Part shown: positions 10,820 through 22,470 of the stretch, one piece after another
Numbering within the stretch: position 1 is the stretch's first letter
Layout: every line of letters begins with the position of its first letter
Source of the DNA: Ceratothoa steindachneri
Taxonomy: Eukaryota > Arthropoda > Malacostraca > Isopoda > Cymothoidae
NCBI GenBank assembly: GCA_963969495.1
Contig: OZ018317.1
Location: 217,968,651 to 218,032,650, forward strand
Direction: 5' to 3'
Length of the DNA: 64,000 nucleotides
Position numbers and translations under genes: made by a program
The notes under the pieces: generated by a model
What the model saw: the letters and a program-made list of their open reading frames with translations, nothing else
Databases searched by the model: none
Told to the model about the DNA's origin: nothing

Positions 10820-12991
10820 ATGCCCATGGATGAATTTTCAAAAAACCAAACCCTTTTAACTCCCCCTGAAACAGCGACGGAGCCGCCCTCGGGCAGCTCC
10901 ACCGATAAAATGGAGGTTACCATCCCCTGTGCTTGCGCAGGGGACCCTCTATATCTCTCTAACCGGAGAGGAGGCTCACTCCTCTCCTCGCCTACGGGTG
11001 GAGGGGACTCCCCTTCACCCCCTTCTCTGGAGTTTAGGCACCTCCCTCTTTCCAGTAGCAGTCCCCTCTGTTCTTTTCAAGGGGACTGCCAAGAAAGCCA
11101 GCAGGCAGCCCATTGCCGACCGCCCCTCGTGTAAGCGGCTCAGTAGGGCAAACCCCCTTGGGGGAGAGAGGGAAGCCAGACCCCTTCGGCCGCTTCCCTC
11201 AAAAGACCTGCTGGCAAGAATATTAAACCTTGCCGGGGTCAAGGCCTGTGCCTCCCCACAAAAGACTGGTGACGCTGCCAAGGGTACCTGCGATGTCCTC
11301 GGAGGGGATGTCCAACTGGAGGCCCCTCCTGTGATAGACATGGTCCTTGAGGAAACCCAGCCTCAGACGGTAGGGCCTTCCATGGGAGGGAATCTGGGCT
11401 CAGCGCAAAGCACCGAACCCGAATCCGCCCCTATGCAAAATCCTCCTCAAACGACTGAGGGCTCCGAGACAGTACAAGGAGGGCAGGGATCTCCTCCAAC
11501 CTGTGCCCCTGCGACCACCAGGACCTTCTCCATTTCGGAGAAGGACCTAGCTGAGGCCGGTCCATTTGGCCTAGGGGCTCCTATCGGCAGAGGTGAGAAG
11601 CGGGTTCATTCCCGCCCTCCTCTCCAAAAAAGAAAATGACATGGAAGACTCAGGGCTCCTCTCCATCCGCGGAGGCTCAGGGGATGGATGGATCTGCTGC
11701 CACTCTGGCAAGCGACCAAGCCAAGATCGGCACATCCGGCTCCTCTGCCCCCCCCGGTTGCAGGGCCCCTGACTAAGACCAAAAGCGCACAGGGCGGAGC
11801 CTCGATGACATCCGGGCACCTGATTCAGAGGTTACCTGGCGTTTTCGAGCCCGCTGGCTTCAAACGCTTCCTCGTTATTCGCTCCACTGATGGCACCATG
11901 TTGGCCAAGGGCAACATGATCCATCAGAGGAGAGGATTAGCTAGTGTAATTGGTAGAGAGCCGAAGGTGACCCGTTTCTCGGACGAGAGCCTTCTGGCGA
12001 ATCCCGCCGAGGCGGCCAAGATAAGTGCTCTTCGGACACTTCATGGCACCCGGGTGAGTGTGACGCCGCACTTTACCATGAAATTTGTGAAAGGAGTAGT
12101 TTATGCGAGGGAACTCGTTGACTACTCCATAGAGGACATCACATTAGAGCTGGCAGACCATGGGGCGGTCAAGGTCGAACGTGTGATGAGAAAACAGGGA
12201 GGGCCCTCGAGACCCACCCCTGCACTTTTCATCACGTTCGACTGTGACAAGCTCCCTGAGTCGGTGCGTGCCGGTTGGTACCGCTACCGTGTGAAGGCAT
12301 TCGTGCCACTGCCGCGGCGGTGCTATTACTGTCACCGTTTTGGCCATACTAATCGTTCTTGTAGACGTGCAAAGTCGGGATCACCCGAAGTCTGTGTAAA
12401 TTGCTCCAAGGCTCCAAATCTAAATAATATGTGGCCAAATGTGTCAATTGCGGAGAGCCGCACCCCGCTTCTTCGAAGCAATGTGGTGCTTATCTCCTTG
12501 TGAAAGAAATCCTGGCCGTTCAGGTCCAGGATCGACTCTCATTCCACAAGGCTAAGGACTTGGTCCTGGCACGCCCGGCTCTGCCTGGGACGTCATATGC
12601 CTCAATAGTTAGAAAGGCACCCTCTGCTCCTGGCCCATCCAGGCCAACAAGCACGGTTGTTTCCGTGCCCATTCGGGGCCCTTCTTGCGGCTCTACTCAA
12701 CCCGGGTGCTTTCCTGGTAAAGCTGGCAGCAAAAAGGGTTCACACCCAGCCCCGGCTAAAACCAAGGCCCCCCCCTCTTCTCCCAGCGCGACCGTTTCCC
12801 GTAAGGCGAAACAGCCACGCGCCTCCACCGAGTCGTTAGACTCACAGGAGGCAAAACCCCTGAAGTTGGTCGCTAGGCCATCTTCCGGGGTTCCTAAAGC
12901 TGTCCCCCGAAAGGACAGCAACATGGGAGCTTTGGCTCCTTCGCCCACGCCTAGAGGTGTAATGAGTGGCTCGGAGACGGTCGTTCCTTGA
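10820..12991 (+). pseudogene. Family A ORF1, Gag-like nucleic-acid-binding protein
   Basis: The ATG at 10820 sits in GGGTCACCATGCCCATGG, a context kept in other copies, so it is the likely start. The N-terminal third is Pro/Ser/Gln-rich and low in order. The middle (about 11850-12330) encodes FKRFLVIRSTDGTMLAKG, SVTPHFTMKFVKGVVYARE and LFITFDCDKLPES, an RNA-binding-like fold typical of I-type ORF1. A CCHC knuckle CYYCHRFGHTNRSC lies near 12320-12361, with a second Cys cluster CVNCGEPHPASSKQC near 12437-12481 in another frame. A basic, Ser/Pro-rich tail follows. At least three frameshifts split it (near 10930, 11640 and 12430). Confidence 0.75.
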
Positions 12992-13207
12992 AAAGAGGGC
13001 CCCCCGCCTCCGAAGCCGCAACGCCCGCCTAAGGTTTCGAGGTGGAGGGAGGAAAAGACTTGCATTGCGAGCCCAACCTGCCCCAATAAGTCGTCGAAGG
13101 CGACAGCGCTTTGTCCGACCAACAGCGCCCGGGGGTTCGGCCTCCGGGAAGCGTACGGCCATTCACATGAGGGTCTTCTGTTCGAGGAGGGCCCCCGCGT
13201 CTCCTCC

Positions 13208-13972
13208 GAGCTAGGCCTGAGGGGCATATTCCTTCAATGGAATTGCCGTGGACTCTGGGCCAACTTGGAGGAGCTGCGGAGGCTCGTCTCGTCCCGTTCC
13301 CCGAAAGCTATCTTTTTGCAGGAGACCATGCTAGGTGAGTGCCCCCTGCCCTACCTCCCAGGGTATAAGGGTCTGCGGCACCACCACCACGGGATGGCCC
13401 GGCTGGGGGATGCGCGGTTTACACCCGGCATGATGTCTCAGTTCTTCCTTTCTCTTTAGATACCTCCTCTCAGGCAGTGGCTGTGCAGCTGCACCTGGAT
13501 ATGAGGTATACTATCATTTCTGCGTACATTCCACCGTCAGCTGACTTCGACGCGGGGGACTTCCGCCGCTCGTGGCACGGTTGCCGAGGCCCTATCTCTT
13601 GCTTGGAGATCTGAACGGTGGCATCCTCTCTGGGGGGATTACTCAATAAATCCCAGGGGACAGGTCCTTACCGATCTGATCGAAGAGCTTGAGATAGGTG
13701 TCCTAAACGTGGATGAATTTACGCATCACTGTCCGAGAACCGCTTCATTTTCTTGCCTTGATCTATCTTTGTGCTCTTCGGATGCACAGCCTGATTTTGA
13801 TTGGGGGGTGGTCGATGACCTCCATGGTAGTGATCACTTTCCCATTCAAATATCATTTTCAGGGCAACTGCCGCCTGAGAGCCCGCCACGGTGGTGCTCG
13901 GCGCGGGTGCAGTGGCCTGAATTTCAGGAAATGACTGAATTCTCTATCTCAGTCAAGGATCTAGGTCGGTAG
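13208..13972 (+). pseudogene. Family A ORF2 N-terminus: AP-type endonuclease
   Basis: The frame opens with LQWNCRGLWANLEELRRLV, then IFLQETMLGECPLPYLPGY near 13310-13360, which holds the catalytic Glu of QET. After a damaged stretch (13400-13680), it regains ELEIGVLNVDEFTHHCPRTA near 13690-13745 and LHGSDHFPIQISFSG near 13820-13865, with the S-D-H active-site block. This enzyme nicks the target DNA to prime reverse transcription. A frameshift near 13400-13460 and a stop near 13612 break it. Confidence 0.75.
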
Positions 13973-14010
13973 ATGAGGCCGTTGAGTTCTTCTCCGGCAA
14001 CCTCATCGCC

Positions 14011-15840
14011 GTGGGCCTGACTAGTATTCCTAGGACGTCTGGCCGTTTTGCACGCCGACCACTCCCATGGTGGTCGGCCGAGTGTGAGACGGCCCTCAAA
14101 CAGAAGCGTTATGCCTACATGCGCTATAAGCGCCGCCCGAACGATTTCACTGTCGCTCTATTTCGTCGGGCTAGGGCTAGGTTCCGGTATATTTCGAAGC
14201 AAGCCCGCCGCTCTTCTTGGCGGGCATACATGTCTTCACTTAACGGGAAGACCCCTTTAGCAGAGGTGTGGAAGCGAGTCAAAAGGATTCGGGGCAAGTT
14301 CTCGCAGGACCCCCCTCCCGTTCTCCAGGAGAATGGGACCACAATCTCGGACCCCGCGTCCGTGGCGGAATCCTTAGTGACCGCTTTTTCCGCATTCTCT
14401 TGCCGTGATGCTGCTCCGCCAGCATTCAATGCACGTCGTGATGTCGCGGAAGGCCGCCGGCTGGACTTTACCTCCAGAGGCGGAGAACCCTTCAACGACA
14501 AGTTTACTGTGAGTGAGTTGCGTTCCGCTCTCGCTTCGTGCGCGGACACCGTCCATGGTCCGGATGATGTCCCGTACGCCATGCTTCGACACCTGGGTGA
14601 GCGAGGCATGGCCTTTCTGTAAGATTTGTTCAACAGGATCTGGGTGGAAGGTCTTCTCCCAGACTCCTGGCGAATCGCTACTGTGCTCGCCTTTCGCAAA
14701 CCGGGAGGAGATCACTCTACTCCGACCGGTTTCCGCCCAATCTCTCTAACCTCTTGCGTGTGCAAGTTGATGGAGAAATTGGTAAATGTTAGATTAGCCT
14801 TTTTCCTGGACAGCGGAAGCCATCTGTCTTCTGCACAGTGCGGCTTCCGCAAGTTCCACTCCACGTCGGATGCTCTGCTCCGACTGGAAAATGCCGTCTG
14901 CGAGGCTTTCCTTCGTAGACAGCACTACGCCACGGTGGTTTTCGATCTGGAGACGGCCTATGATACCGCATGGCGATACGGTATCATGGAGACTCTCCAC
15001 ACGACACGATGGGGGCGAGGGGACGCCTCCCAATGTTTATATCTGAATTTTTGCGAGATCGTCGATTCCGCGTACGGGTGGGGGGAGCCCTCCCCGGCCC
15101 AAAGGAGCAGGAAGAGGGTGTCCCGCAGGGAAATGTCCTCAGTGTCACACTCTTTGCCCTGAGCATCAACGGCATCACCTCGGTGCTGCCGAAATATGTT
15201 CTCGCTACGCTCTACGTGGACGACCTTTCGATCTCTTTTGGCGCGGCCCAGATGCCAACTCTGGAGCGTCGACTCCAACAGGCATTGAACCGCGTCTCTC
15301 GCTATGCCGAAGCGCACAGGTTTCGGTTTTCTTTGGCCAAGTCTAAGGTGGTGCACTTCTGCCGCCATCCACGGCTTCACCCCGACCCAGATTTGTTTCT
15401 TAATGGGGTGCACCTGGATGTGGTGGAGTCGCACCGTTTCCTCGGTCCTGTATTCGACCGACGCCTCACCTGGGAGGCTCATATTCGCAGCCTTAGGGTC
15501 TCTTGTACCCGCGCCATGGACATTCTCCGTTCCGCGCTTGGGGCGCTGATAGGGCTACTGCCCTACTTTGTTATCGACGTTTTGTTCGTTCGAAGCTCGA
15601 CTCCGGATGCGAATTTTATGCATCCGCAGCCGAGCGTTTATTGCGGAAGGTGGATTCGATCCACCACACCGGCCTTCACCTTGCGACCGGTGCCTTCCGC
15701 ACTTCCCCCATTGAGAGCCTGTTGGTCGATGCTGGGGAGATTCCACTCGCTTTGCGCCGCGTGCAGTGCATCACTCGCCTGTACGCGGGAGCCCGCGCCC
15801 CCCTCAGTCGCTAACAGCTCTCACTGCATCTGCAGCTGAT
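14011..15840 (+). pseudogene. Family A ORF2 reverse transcriptase
   Basis: RT landmarks in order: PDDVPYAMLRHLGERG near 14562-14610, SWRIATVLAFRKPGGDHSTP near 14663-14720, FRPISLTSCVCKLMEKLVN near 14732-14785, AQCGFRKFHSTSDALL near 14833-14880, VVFDLETAYDTAW near 14935-14972 (catalytic Asp), EGVPQGNVLSVTLFALSIN near 15115-15170, and LYVDDLSISFGA near 15211-15245 with the catalytic YVDD intact. A stop at 14620-14622 and frameshifts near 15035 and 15530 disrupt it. Earlier text (14011-14400) is the linker after the endonuclease. Confidence 0.85.
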
Positions 15841-16930
15841 CTCGATGGTGCCCCTGCCGCCGAGAGACGGCAGTCATACCTTAAGCCCTTTGGGTTTAGG
15901 GCCAGGAAACTCCTTCGAGAAGTAGATATAGCTCTCGGGTCGGTGGCGCCCCTGGCTCTGCCGAGGACGCCACCCTGGAGGGTACCACATTTGGCTATTT
16001 GTCACCACGACTCTGCTCCCAAAGCTTGTACGGCGCCGGTATTATTGCGTTCGACCTTTCTGGAGCACACCTTTTGTCACGCTGGAACCGTGCCAGTGTA
16101 TACGGATGGCTCCAAGTCCAAAGAGGGGGTCCGCTTCCACGCTGTATCCCCTCTGATTGAAGTCAGCGGGGCTCTGCCAGGCGCTGCGTCTGTCTTCACG
16201 GCCGAGCTGGTGGCAATATACCGCTCGGTACGGGAGATTACGCGACGTGCCCGGTTTGGAGACCGGATTGTGATCTATAGCGACTCACAAAGCGCCCTGA
16301 GTGCTCTCGGGGCATTGGAATCTCCGCATCCCCTGGTTCGCGATATCCGTGACGCCACGGCTTTGGCGAGCCGGGCAGATGTCGAGATTGTCTTCTGCTG
16401 GGTTCATGGACATGTAGGAATTGCGGGGAACGAGCGCGCCGATGAGGGCGCCAAAGAGTCCGCGAGGACTCTGCGACCGGACCAGCGTTTCGCTCTTCCT
16501 CACACCGACTACATGGCAGGAATACGGGCAGCTCTTCGGACTGCTTGGCAAAGAAGATGGGAGACGGTCGAAGGGAACTTAAAGTGTCGTGTCATTGCGC
16601 CGCGACTGTTCTCATGGACCTATCCCCCAATGCTCTGCGGCTTCAGGTCGCTTTCTGTTGTCTCCGAATCGGACACACTCGTGTGACGCATCGCTATTTG
16701 ATGGAGCGCTCGCCTGCGCCCTATTGCAACGACTGCGCCGTCCCCCAGACGTTTCGGCACATTCTTGTTGAATGTCCCAGTCTGGGTGATCTTCGCGCAC
16801 GACACCTGTCCCGGTACCGGGATGGGCGGGGTCGCTACCGCCTGTCCCTTGTACTCGGGACGAGTGCGTGCACTTTGACTGGTGGACTTATTGACTTTTT
16901 GGGGGAGGCCGGCCTTCTCCCTTTCATTTA
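15841..16930 (+). pseudogene. Family A ORF2 RNase H and C-terminal Cys/His motif
   Basis: RNase H I catalytic residues are all visible in one frame: Asp in PVYTDGSKSKEG near 16092-16127, Glu in FTAELVAIYRSV near 16195-16230, Asp in IYSDSQSAL near 16273-16299, and the final H-G-H-V-G-I...N-E-R-A-D block near 16402-16445. After a frameshift near 16610 comes the tail HTRVTHRYLMERSPAPYCND followed by C-A-V-P-Q-T-F-R-H-I-L-V-E-C-P, a Cys/His motif common at the end of I/Jockey ORF2. The frame ends at 16929-16931. RNase H removes the RNA template during copying. Confidence 0.85.
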
Positions 16931-17095
16931 ACCCCGTTTAATTGTTGTTGTTTTTGTTATCGCTTTGTTATTGTTATTATTTCTTTTTATTGTTGTTTCC
17001 TGTTCAATTTTTTAAAGTAGCCTAGAACTAGGCTGTTTGTTTACGGCAACTTATGCCTAAGTCGGCATTCGCCAGATAGCCCCTTAAAAAAGACT
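16931..17095 (+). other. Family A 3' UTR and terminal A-run
   Basis: T-rich (TTGTT)-like stretch, then AGCCTAGAACTAGGCT (a short self-complementary hairpin near 17022-17037), then ACGGCAACTTATGCC and the end CCAGATAGCCCCTTAAAAAA. The same block ends copies near 20176, 24873, 26690, 53666 and 56670. Confidence 0.75.
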
Positions 17096-17097
17096 TT

Positions 17098-18665
17098 TCT
17101 CCTGTGCCCTCCAGGCGTACGAGCACGGTCGTTTCTGCGCCCATTCGCAACCCTTCTGCGAGTTCTACGTACTCCGGTTTCTTCCCTGGTAGAGCTGGCG
17201 GCACAAAGAGTTCACCCCCTGCCCCAACTAAAACCAGGGCTCCCCCCTCTTCCCCAGTGTGCTTACACTAAACGGCCGCGCGCCTTCATTGAGTCGTTAG
17301 ACTTACAGAAGGCAACCCCCCTGAAGTTGGTCGTGAGGCCATCTTTCTGGGGTTCCTAAAACTGCCCCCTCCAAAGGAACACAGCACTAAAGGAGCTTCG
17401 GCTCGTACGCCACCACCGAGTTCTCGGCCGGGTGACTCGAAGGCGGTGGATCCTCCAAACGAGTGACCGCCCACTTCCGAATCCGCCTGTCCTGCCTAAG
17501 GTTTTGAGGCGAAGGGAGCCCAACCTCTCCCTTTAAGTCTTCGAAGGCAACAGCGACTCCAGCTCATTGTCCGGCCACAACGCCCGGAGTTCTGCTTCCG
17601 TGAAGCAGAACTCCTTTGTTCGTTCGAAGCTCGAATACGGATGCGAGTTTTATGTATCCGCAGCCGAGCGTTTATTGATGAAGGTGGAATCGATCCACCA
17701 CACCGTCCTTCTTGCGACCGATGCCTTCCGCACTTTCCACATTGAGAGCCAACTTATTGATGCTGGGGAGATACCACCAGCTCTGCGCCGTATACAGTGC
17801 ATTATTTGCCTGTACGCGCGAGTCCGGCGCCTCCCTCAGTCGCCAAAAGCTCTCACTGCATCTGCAGCTGACCTCGACGGTGCCTATGCCGCCGAGCGAC
17901 GCCAGTTATACACTAAGCCTTTTGGGTTTAGGCTCTAGGAAACTCCTTATAGAGCTATGAAGTCCTCTCGGACTGGCGGCGTCCCTGATTCTGCCCAGGG
18001 TACCAGCTTGACTATTTGTCACCACGCCTCCGCTCCCAAAGCTTCTAAAATGCCGGGAGTATTGCTTTCGTCCTTTTTGGAGCATACTTCGTTTCACGAT
18101 GGAACCGTGCCACTGTATACGTATGGCTCCAAGTCCCAGGACGGAGTCGGGTTCCACGCCGTATCACCTCTGTTTGAAGTCAGCGTGGCTCTGCCAGGCG
18201 CTGTCTGTCTTCACAGCCGAGCTAGTTGCAATACACCGCTCGGTACGAGAGATAACGCGACGTTCCCGTTTCGGAGACCAGATTGTGATTTATATCGACT
18301 CACAAAGCGTCCTCAGTGCTTTTGTGGCATTGGAATCTCCGTATTCCCTGGTCGCGATATCCTTTACGCCACGGTTTGATGAGCCGGGCGTATATCGAGA
18401 TTATCTTCTGCTGGGTTCCTGGATATGTGGGGAATGAGCGCCCCGACAAGGGAGGCCAAAGAGTCCGAGAGGACTGGGCCACCAGACTAGCATTTCACTC
18501 TTTCTCACACCGATTAAATCACAGGAATACGGTCAGCTCTCCGGGCTACCTGGCAAGAAGATGGAAGACGGCCGAGGGGAACTTAAAGTTTCGTGCCATT
18601 GCGCTGCGACTGTTCTCATGGTTCTACCCTCCAATGCTTTCCGCCGTCTCCCCATTGAGCACTGG
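17098..18665 (+). pseudogene. Family A copy with large internal deletion (ORF1 end joined to RT C-terminus)
   Basis: It starts in the ORF1 tail (match to 12627 onward of the best copy) and runs through the Pro/Ser-rich part. Near 17595 it jumps directly to the late RT text FVRSKLEYGCEFYVSAAERL. It then continues into RNase H traces: VPLYTYGSKSQDG near 18107-18145 with the first Asp changed to Tyr (TDGS reads TYGS), and IYIDSQSVL near 18289-18315 in another frame. It ends near 18665. About 3 kb of endonuclease and RT are missing. Confidence 0.75.
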
Positions 18666-18689
18666 GGAGCCGCCATATAAATAAATACC

Positions 18690-19508
18690 CTGGGTTTTTC
18701 AAAGATCGGCAGATTGAGTTTGAGATATCGTAGCCTTCGGTTCAGATTGTGTATCTGTTTTCCCAAGTCCCTGGTATTCGCGTATACCATCGAGGTTGGA
18801 TCTCACCAGGCAGATCCATCTCTTTTGTGAAGGCTTACTCTGTTCAGAGCAAAGCCTCGAATCGTTTTGTCCCCGAAGGACTGGCCCGGATTCTTCTCGT
18901 CTCATCAGAGCCCCCCTCAAGGATCTCCAGTTTTCCGTGTGAGATTTCGCGCCGAGCCGCGTCAGAGCCTCGATTTTTGGAGGTTGCACTTCTCTAGAAC
19001 TGAAGTGCCTTCGTCCGTCTTCAAGGAGGATCGTAAACTCGTCTTCTGCCCCCCCTCCCCTTCATCCTCGTCACCATCAGGATATTCGGCCGAGAATCAC
19101 GACCATTTTCCGTCTTCATTTCCCCGCGCCGACTCGCTAAAGAAGTCCCCTTCCTCGAGGACTCCCTTTAAGGTAAAACGATTGCATCTCCCGTTAATCG
19201 ACCCGCTTTCCGACTTTTAAATATTCCTTCTGTATAACTGATTTATAGTATCCCATTTAAAAGCTAATTAACGTTACCCGATTGCCAATTTTCTATAGTC
19301 TGTCAGTATTATCTTTATTTACATTTGCTATATTTCCCGTATGTATATATATGTTAACTAGTGACTTATTAAAAATTATATTTTTGGTTTTCACTCTTTA
19401 AATATATCCTTGAACTGCAACTTGGTAAACTCATTAAACGCTATCGGGCCCTATACTTGTACGTAGCGAAGGACGCGTATGTACATTAGATGATATATGT
19501 GTATGTAA

Positions 19509-19607
<99 letters not shown>

Positions 19608-19697
19608 CATATTCTCGTGGCTTTTATCTCTTTCCTCCAACCAATAGATACATATATGTATATATAGACGTATTGTCTGGGGAGTGACCTATTCCTC
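18690..19697 (+). repeat. Repeat R1, plus-strand copy, containing a (TA)n tract
   Basis: The stretch from about 18900 to 19697 matches, in reverse orientation, 47706-48412. Matching landmarks are CCCCTCAAGGATCTCCAG near 18914, CTCCCGTTAATCGACC near 19189, CTGTATAACTGATTTATAGT near 19231, AACTAGTGAC near 19354, the (TA)n tract, CAACCAATAGATA near 19638, and the end GTGACCTATTCCTCGACAA near 19684. I recognise no protein domain. It may be the non-coding part or end of an unknown element. The left limit is uncertain. Confidence 0.7.
19512..19603. repeat. (TA)n microsatellite
   Basis: About 90 bases of alternating TA inside repeat R1. The R1 copy at 47.7 kb has its own (TA)n at the same place, so the tract is part of the repeat. 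Confidence 0.97.
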
Positions 19698-20176
19698 GAC
19701 AAGCACACTCGCGGGACGCACCGCCATTTGATGGAGCACTCGCCAGTGCCTTATCACGACGACTGCGTTGTCCCCCAGACTGTTCGGCACATTCTCGTTG
19801 AATGGCTCAGTCTGGGTCATCTTCGCGAACGGTACCTGTCCCTGTATCGAGAATAGCGGGGGCGCTACCACTTTCCCTTGTACTCGGGACTGGTTCGTGT
19901 ATACAGACTTGAAGACTACACGACTTTTTTCAACTTATTTAACTGTTTGTTGTAGGTCACATGTTCCTGCGCTCGGGGGAGGTGCGCCCCCTCCCCCAAC
20001 GTCGGAGTGCGATTCTTTCTTGTTTTTTTTTAGCCTTTAACCTTTAACCTTTTTTTAGCATTTTTATTTGCATATTGTTATTTGTTTTTTATTATACCCA
20101 AGTCGTAGGCTCTGGTGAGTACGGCGACTTTTGTCCTAGTAGGCAGTCACCAGATATGTTCCTAAACTAAAAAAAA
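19698..20176 (+). pseudogene. Family A 3' end, 5'-truncated insertion
   Basis: It starts at CACACTCGCGGGACGCACCG, within the C-terminal Cys/His motif ([19 protein letters not shown], then QTVRHILVE), and runs through the 3' UTR (CTCTGGTGAGTACGGCGACT near 20110) to an A-rich end near 20163-20176. Such short 3' pieces are typical of incomplete LINE reverse transcription. It abuts repeat R1 without a clear target duplication. Confidence 0.75.
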
Positions 20177-20334
20177 GCTACTGTGCTGCATCATGCAGTC
20201 ATGCATTTCAAGTTTGCATGCGTGCGGCGTCATGCCCTTCTCTTCCTGATGGAGGTTGGCTGGCTTGCTAAGATGAACCATAAAAGATAGTCCTTGATTG
20301 GGATTTCTGATGCCTGAGGGGAGATGGCCGCTAA

Positions 20335-21385
20335 ATGGAGGTCTACCCTGAGATGGACATGGTCCTGGAGATGTCGCAGCAATGGCACTATCTTCCATGG
20401 AGTCTAACTTGGGGCTCAGTGCCAAACACTGAACCCGAATCTGCTACCTCTTTGCAAGTTTCTCGTCAGGTTTCTTGATCCTCCGCAGACTCACAAGGAG
20501 ATGAGAAACCTCCTTCCTCATCTTCTGCTCACTTTACAGCCAAGCCCTTCTGCATCTCAGAGTAGGTTCTTGTTGAGGCTGGTCCATTTGGCCTAGGGCG
20601 GAGACAAGCGGGGGTTCACTCCTAGTTCTTTCTATACCAAAAAGAGCACTAGCGAATCCTCTCCCTCTGCAGGTGCTCTATAAGGTAAGGACGGGTCCAC
20701 TGCCGTTTCGGCAAGCCACCAGGCCAAGATCGTCACGTCGGGCACTGAGGTGCCCTCGGGTGGCAGGCCCAGACCAAGACCTAAGTCTCAAGTGCGCTAA
20801 GCGGAGCCTCGCATATGTCAGGGCACCTCATACACAGATTACTTGGCGTTTTTGAGCCCGCTGGCACAAACTCTTTCTGGTTATTCGCTCCACTGATGGG
20901 AGCATGTTGGCCGAATTCTTCAGACCCTTCAAAGGTTCGCCGTTGAGTGTGACGCCGTAGTGCATCAGTCGTTCAGCCGATGCGCTCAGGTTTCGGTTTT
21001 TCTTGGCCAAGACTTAAGGTGCACTTCTGCCGCCATCTCGGCTCCACTCAAACCCGGATTTGATCTTAAACGCGGTTTGCTTGGAAGTGGTGGATTTGCA
21101 CTGTTTCCTTGGTCTAGTTTTAGCCCCACGCCTCTTCTGGGTGGGGTCATATTTGCAGTCTTAGGGTCTCTTCTACCCACGCCATAAACATTATTCGTTC
21201 CGTCAAGTTCAGCACTTGGGGTGCTGATACGACTACTACATTACTTTTGCACCGATCTTTTATTCGTTCAAAGCTTGGCTACTGATGTAAGTTTTATGCA
21301 TCCCTAGCCGAGCATGTACTGTAGAAGGTGGACTCGATCCACCTCACCAGTCTAGGCGTAGCGACCGGTGCCTTCCGCACGTCAA
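20335..21385 (+). pseudogene. Family A copy with internal deletion (ORF1 joined to RT)
   Basis: It begins in ORF1 (matching about 11312 onward) and passes the motif VIRSTDGSMLAE near 20878-20915. Near 20960-20990 it jumps to the RT text matching RFRFSLAK (FSRCAQVSVFLGQD in the readable frame). It continues in RT text through ACCGGTGCCTTCCGCAC near 21361-21377 and stops about 50 bases before a flippase exon. The endonuclease and most of the RT are missing. The 160 bases before it (20177-20334) show no clear identity. Confidence 0.65.
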
Positions 21386-21433
21386 AACATATTTAGCAAC
21401 ATGTTTCTAATATATAAATTATTCTTGTTTTAG

Positions 21434-21545
21434 GTCCTAATTCCCATTTCGCTATACGTCACCATTGAAATTGTGAAGATGATGCAAGTATATCACATTC
21501 AACACGACCCCCATTTCAAAGACAAGAAGAGCCAGTCCACGATCC
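21434..21545 (+). CDS. ATP10-class P4-ATPase exon with the PISLYV membrane motif
   Basis: A 112-bp exon with acceptor cttgttttag before 21434 and donor ATCC|gtaagt after 21545. It encodes VLIPISLYVTIEIVKMMQV, then YHIQHDPHFKDKKSQSTI. PISLYVT-E is the hallmark of P4-ATPases in the fourth membrane helix, where other P-type pumps have their ion-binding PEGL/PEGM motif. The entry phase is 0 and matches the previous exon. It leaves one base (C), completed by GT of the next exon to give Arg. Family A debris lies 49 bases upstream, so only a small island of sequence around the exon is free of transposon. Confidence 0.93.
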
Positions 21546-21648
21546 GTAAGTTACCTTCAGTGTCCTCAGCAACTTTATGATATGCCAATGTCACTAGTTT
21601 ACTTTCTGTTCTGAGTATACTGTTTCAGCTCTTTGTCAAACAAGTGAG

Positions 21649-21741
21649 TACCCTGTGTAGCCAGTTCCACTTGTACCTGGAGGAACTGGATATCATCCCA
21701 GCCTTAGTGCAAATTAGGAAAGCCCCGTCACTGGGTTGACT
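21649..21741 (+). repeat. TACCCTGTGTA repeat unit, copy 1
   Basis: A block of about 92 bases that begins TACCCTGTGTA and ends near AAATTAGGAAAGCCC followed by CACTGGGTTGAC. Relatives occur at 43720 and 44037. The unit appears to belong to the leader of a family A subtype or an associated repeat. Confidence 0.65.
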
Positions 21742-21989
21742 TGGTCATAAGCTTTCGAAATTATTTTGTGTTCTCAAACCATCAAAATTCATATTAGGTC
21801 ACTATAAATGAAACCCTGCCCCATCCTTGGTGTTTGGGTGGACAACGAACTTGACAGAACCACTCTGACCAGTGGAAGGGGCCCCTACAACCATCTTTAC
21901 CCACAGAGTGGGTTTACCCCCCTTATGTCCACGGGTCAGGCGCTTCCCTTCATCCTTATTTCGAAGTTGCCCTCGCACGACACAATTTT

Positions 21990-22470
21990 ACTACCAGCGG
22001 CGGCCCCTCTTTCCTTTTCTCAGAGGACCTCCAAAAAGACTGAGTGGGTGGCCCAAAATTGACTGCTCCTGGTCGGAGCGGCTCGATATAGCGAATCACC
22101 TTAGAGGGACTTGTTTTGCTTGTCCCAGGGTCGTGCCTGCCTCCCTTTCTTTCCCTATGGCGGTCGGCTCCACGGAACGTTACTTCTTTGCTACCGGGAG
22201 GAGTGGGGCCGCTACCCGTTGCCATTTGTACAGAGAACGGGTTCGTGCACACAGATTTGTGGGCTTTACTTCTTAGGGAAGGGGGAGGCTCCATGTTATT
22301 TGACTCTCTCTGGTGTTTGTGGCAGGCTCCCTCGCCGGTGGATCCCGGTATCCCCTCTGACTTTGGAGTGTGCTTCCTTCTTCCTTTTTTGTTGTTTTTT
22401 CTTTAGTGTGTTTATTGATATGCCTTGTTTTTAATGTAGCCTAACAACAGCCAAAAGAAGTCATATCCTT
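21990..22470 (+). pseudogene. Family A fragment (ORF1 scrap joined to 3' end)
   Basis: ORF1 text near 22020-22110 (AGGACCTCCAAAAAGACTG, then TGACTGCTCCTGGTCGGAGC) corresponds to about 51560-51620 of the copy at 49729. It is followed by the 3' coding end (GGGGCCGCTACCCGTTGCCA near 22206) and a 3' UTR ending near 22470 (TTAATGTAGCCTAACAACAG). Most of the element is missing. Confidence 0.55.

Larger units (their letters stand above)
10359..17095 (+). mobile_element. Family A: near full-length I/Jockey-type non-LTR retrotransposon
   Basis: This is the best family A copy, about 6.7 kb. It has a GC-rich 5' leader from 10359, a Gag-like ORF1 from 10820, ORF2 (endonuclease, RT, RNase H, C-terminal Cys/His motif) from about 13208 to 16930, and a 3' UTR ending in CCCCTTAAAAAA near 17095. 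The order and the RNase H domain place it in the I/Nimb/Jockey group of LINEs; the exact clade needs a tree. It carries a handful of stops and frameshifts and so is dead, but conserved residues are mostly kept, so decay is moderate. It lies in the flippase intron between 7930 and 21434, in the same orientation as the gene. Confidence 0.85.

Noticed and set aside
11015..13227. Long minus-strand frames opposite family A ORF1.
   Set aside because: They are shadow frames in GC-rich sequence; the plus strand has the domain motifs, and the minus frames have none.
14124..15482. Minus-strand frames of 110-190 residues opposite the family A RT.
   Set aside because: They are shadows of the RT coding sequence without recognisable domains.
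19434..19708. Open frames encoding long Tyr-Ile repeats.
   Set aside because: They are translations of the (TA)n microsatellite.
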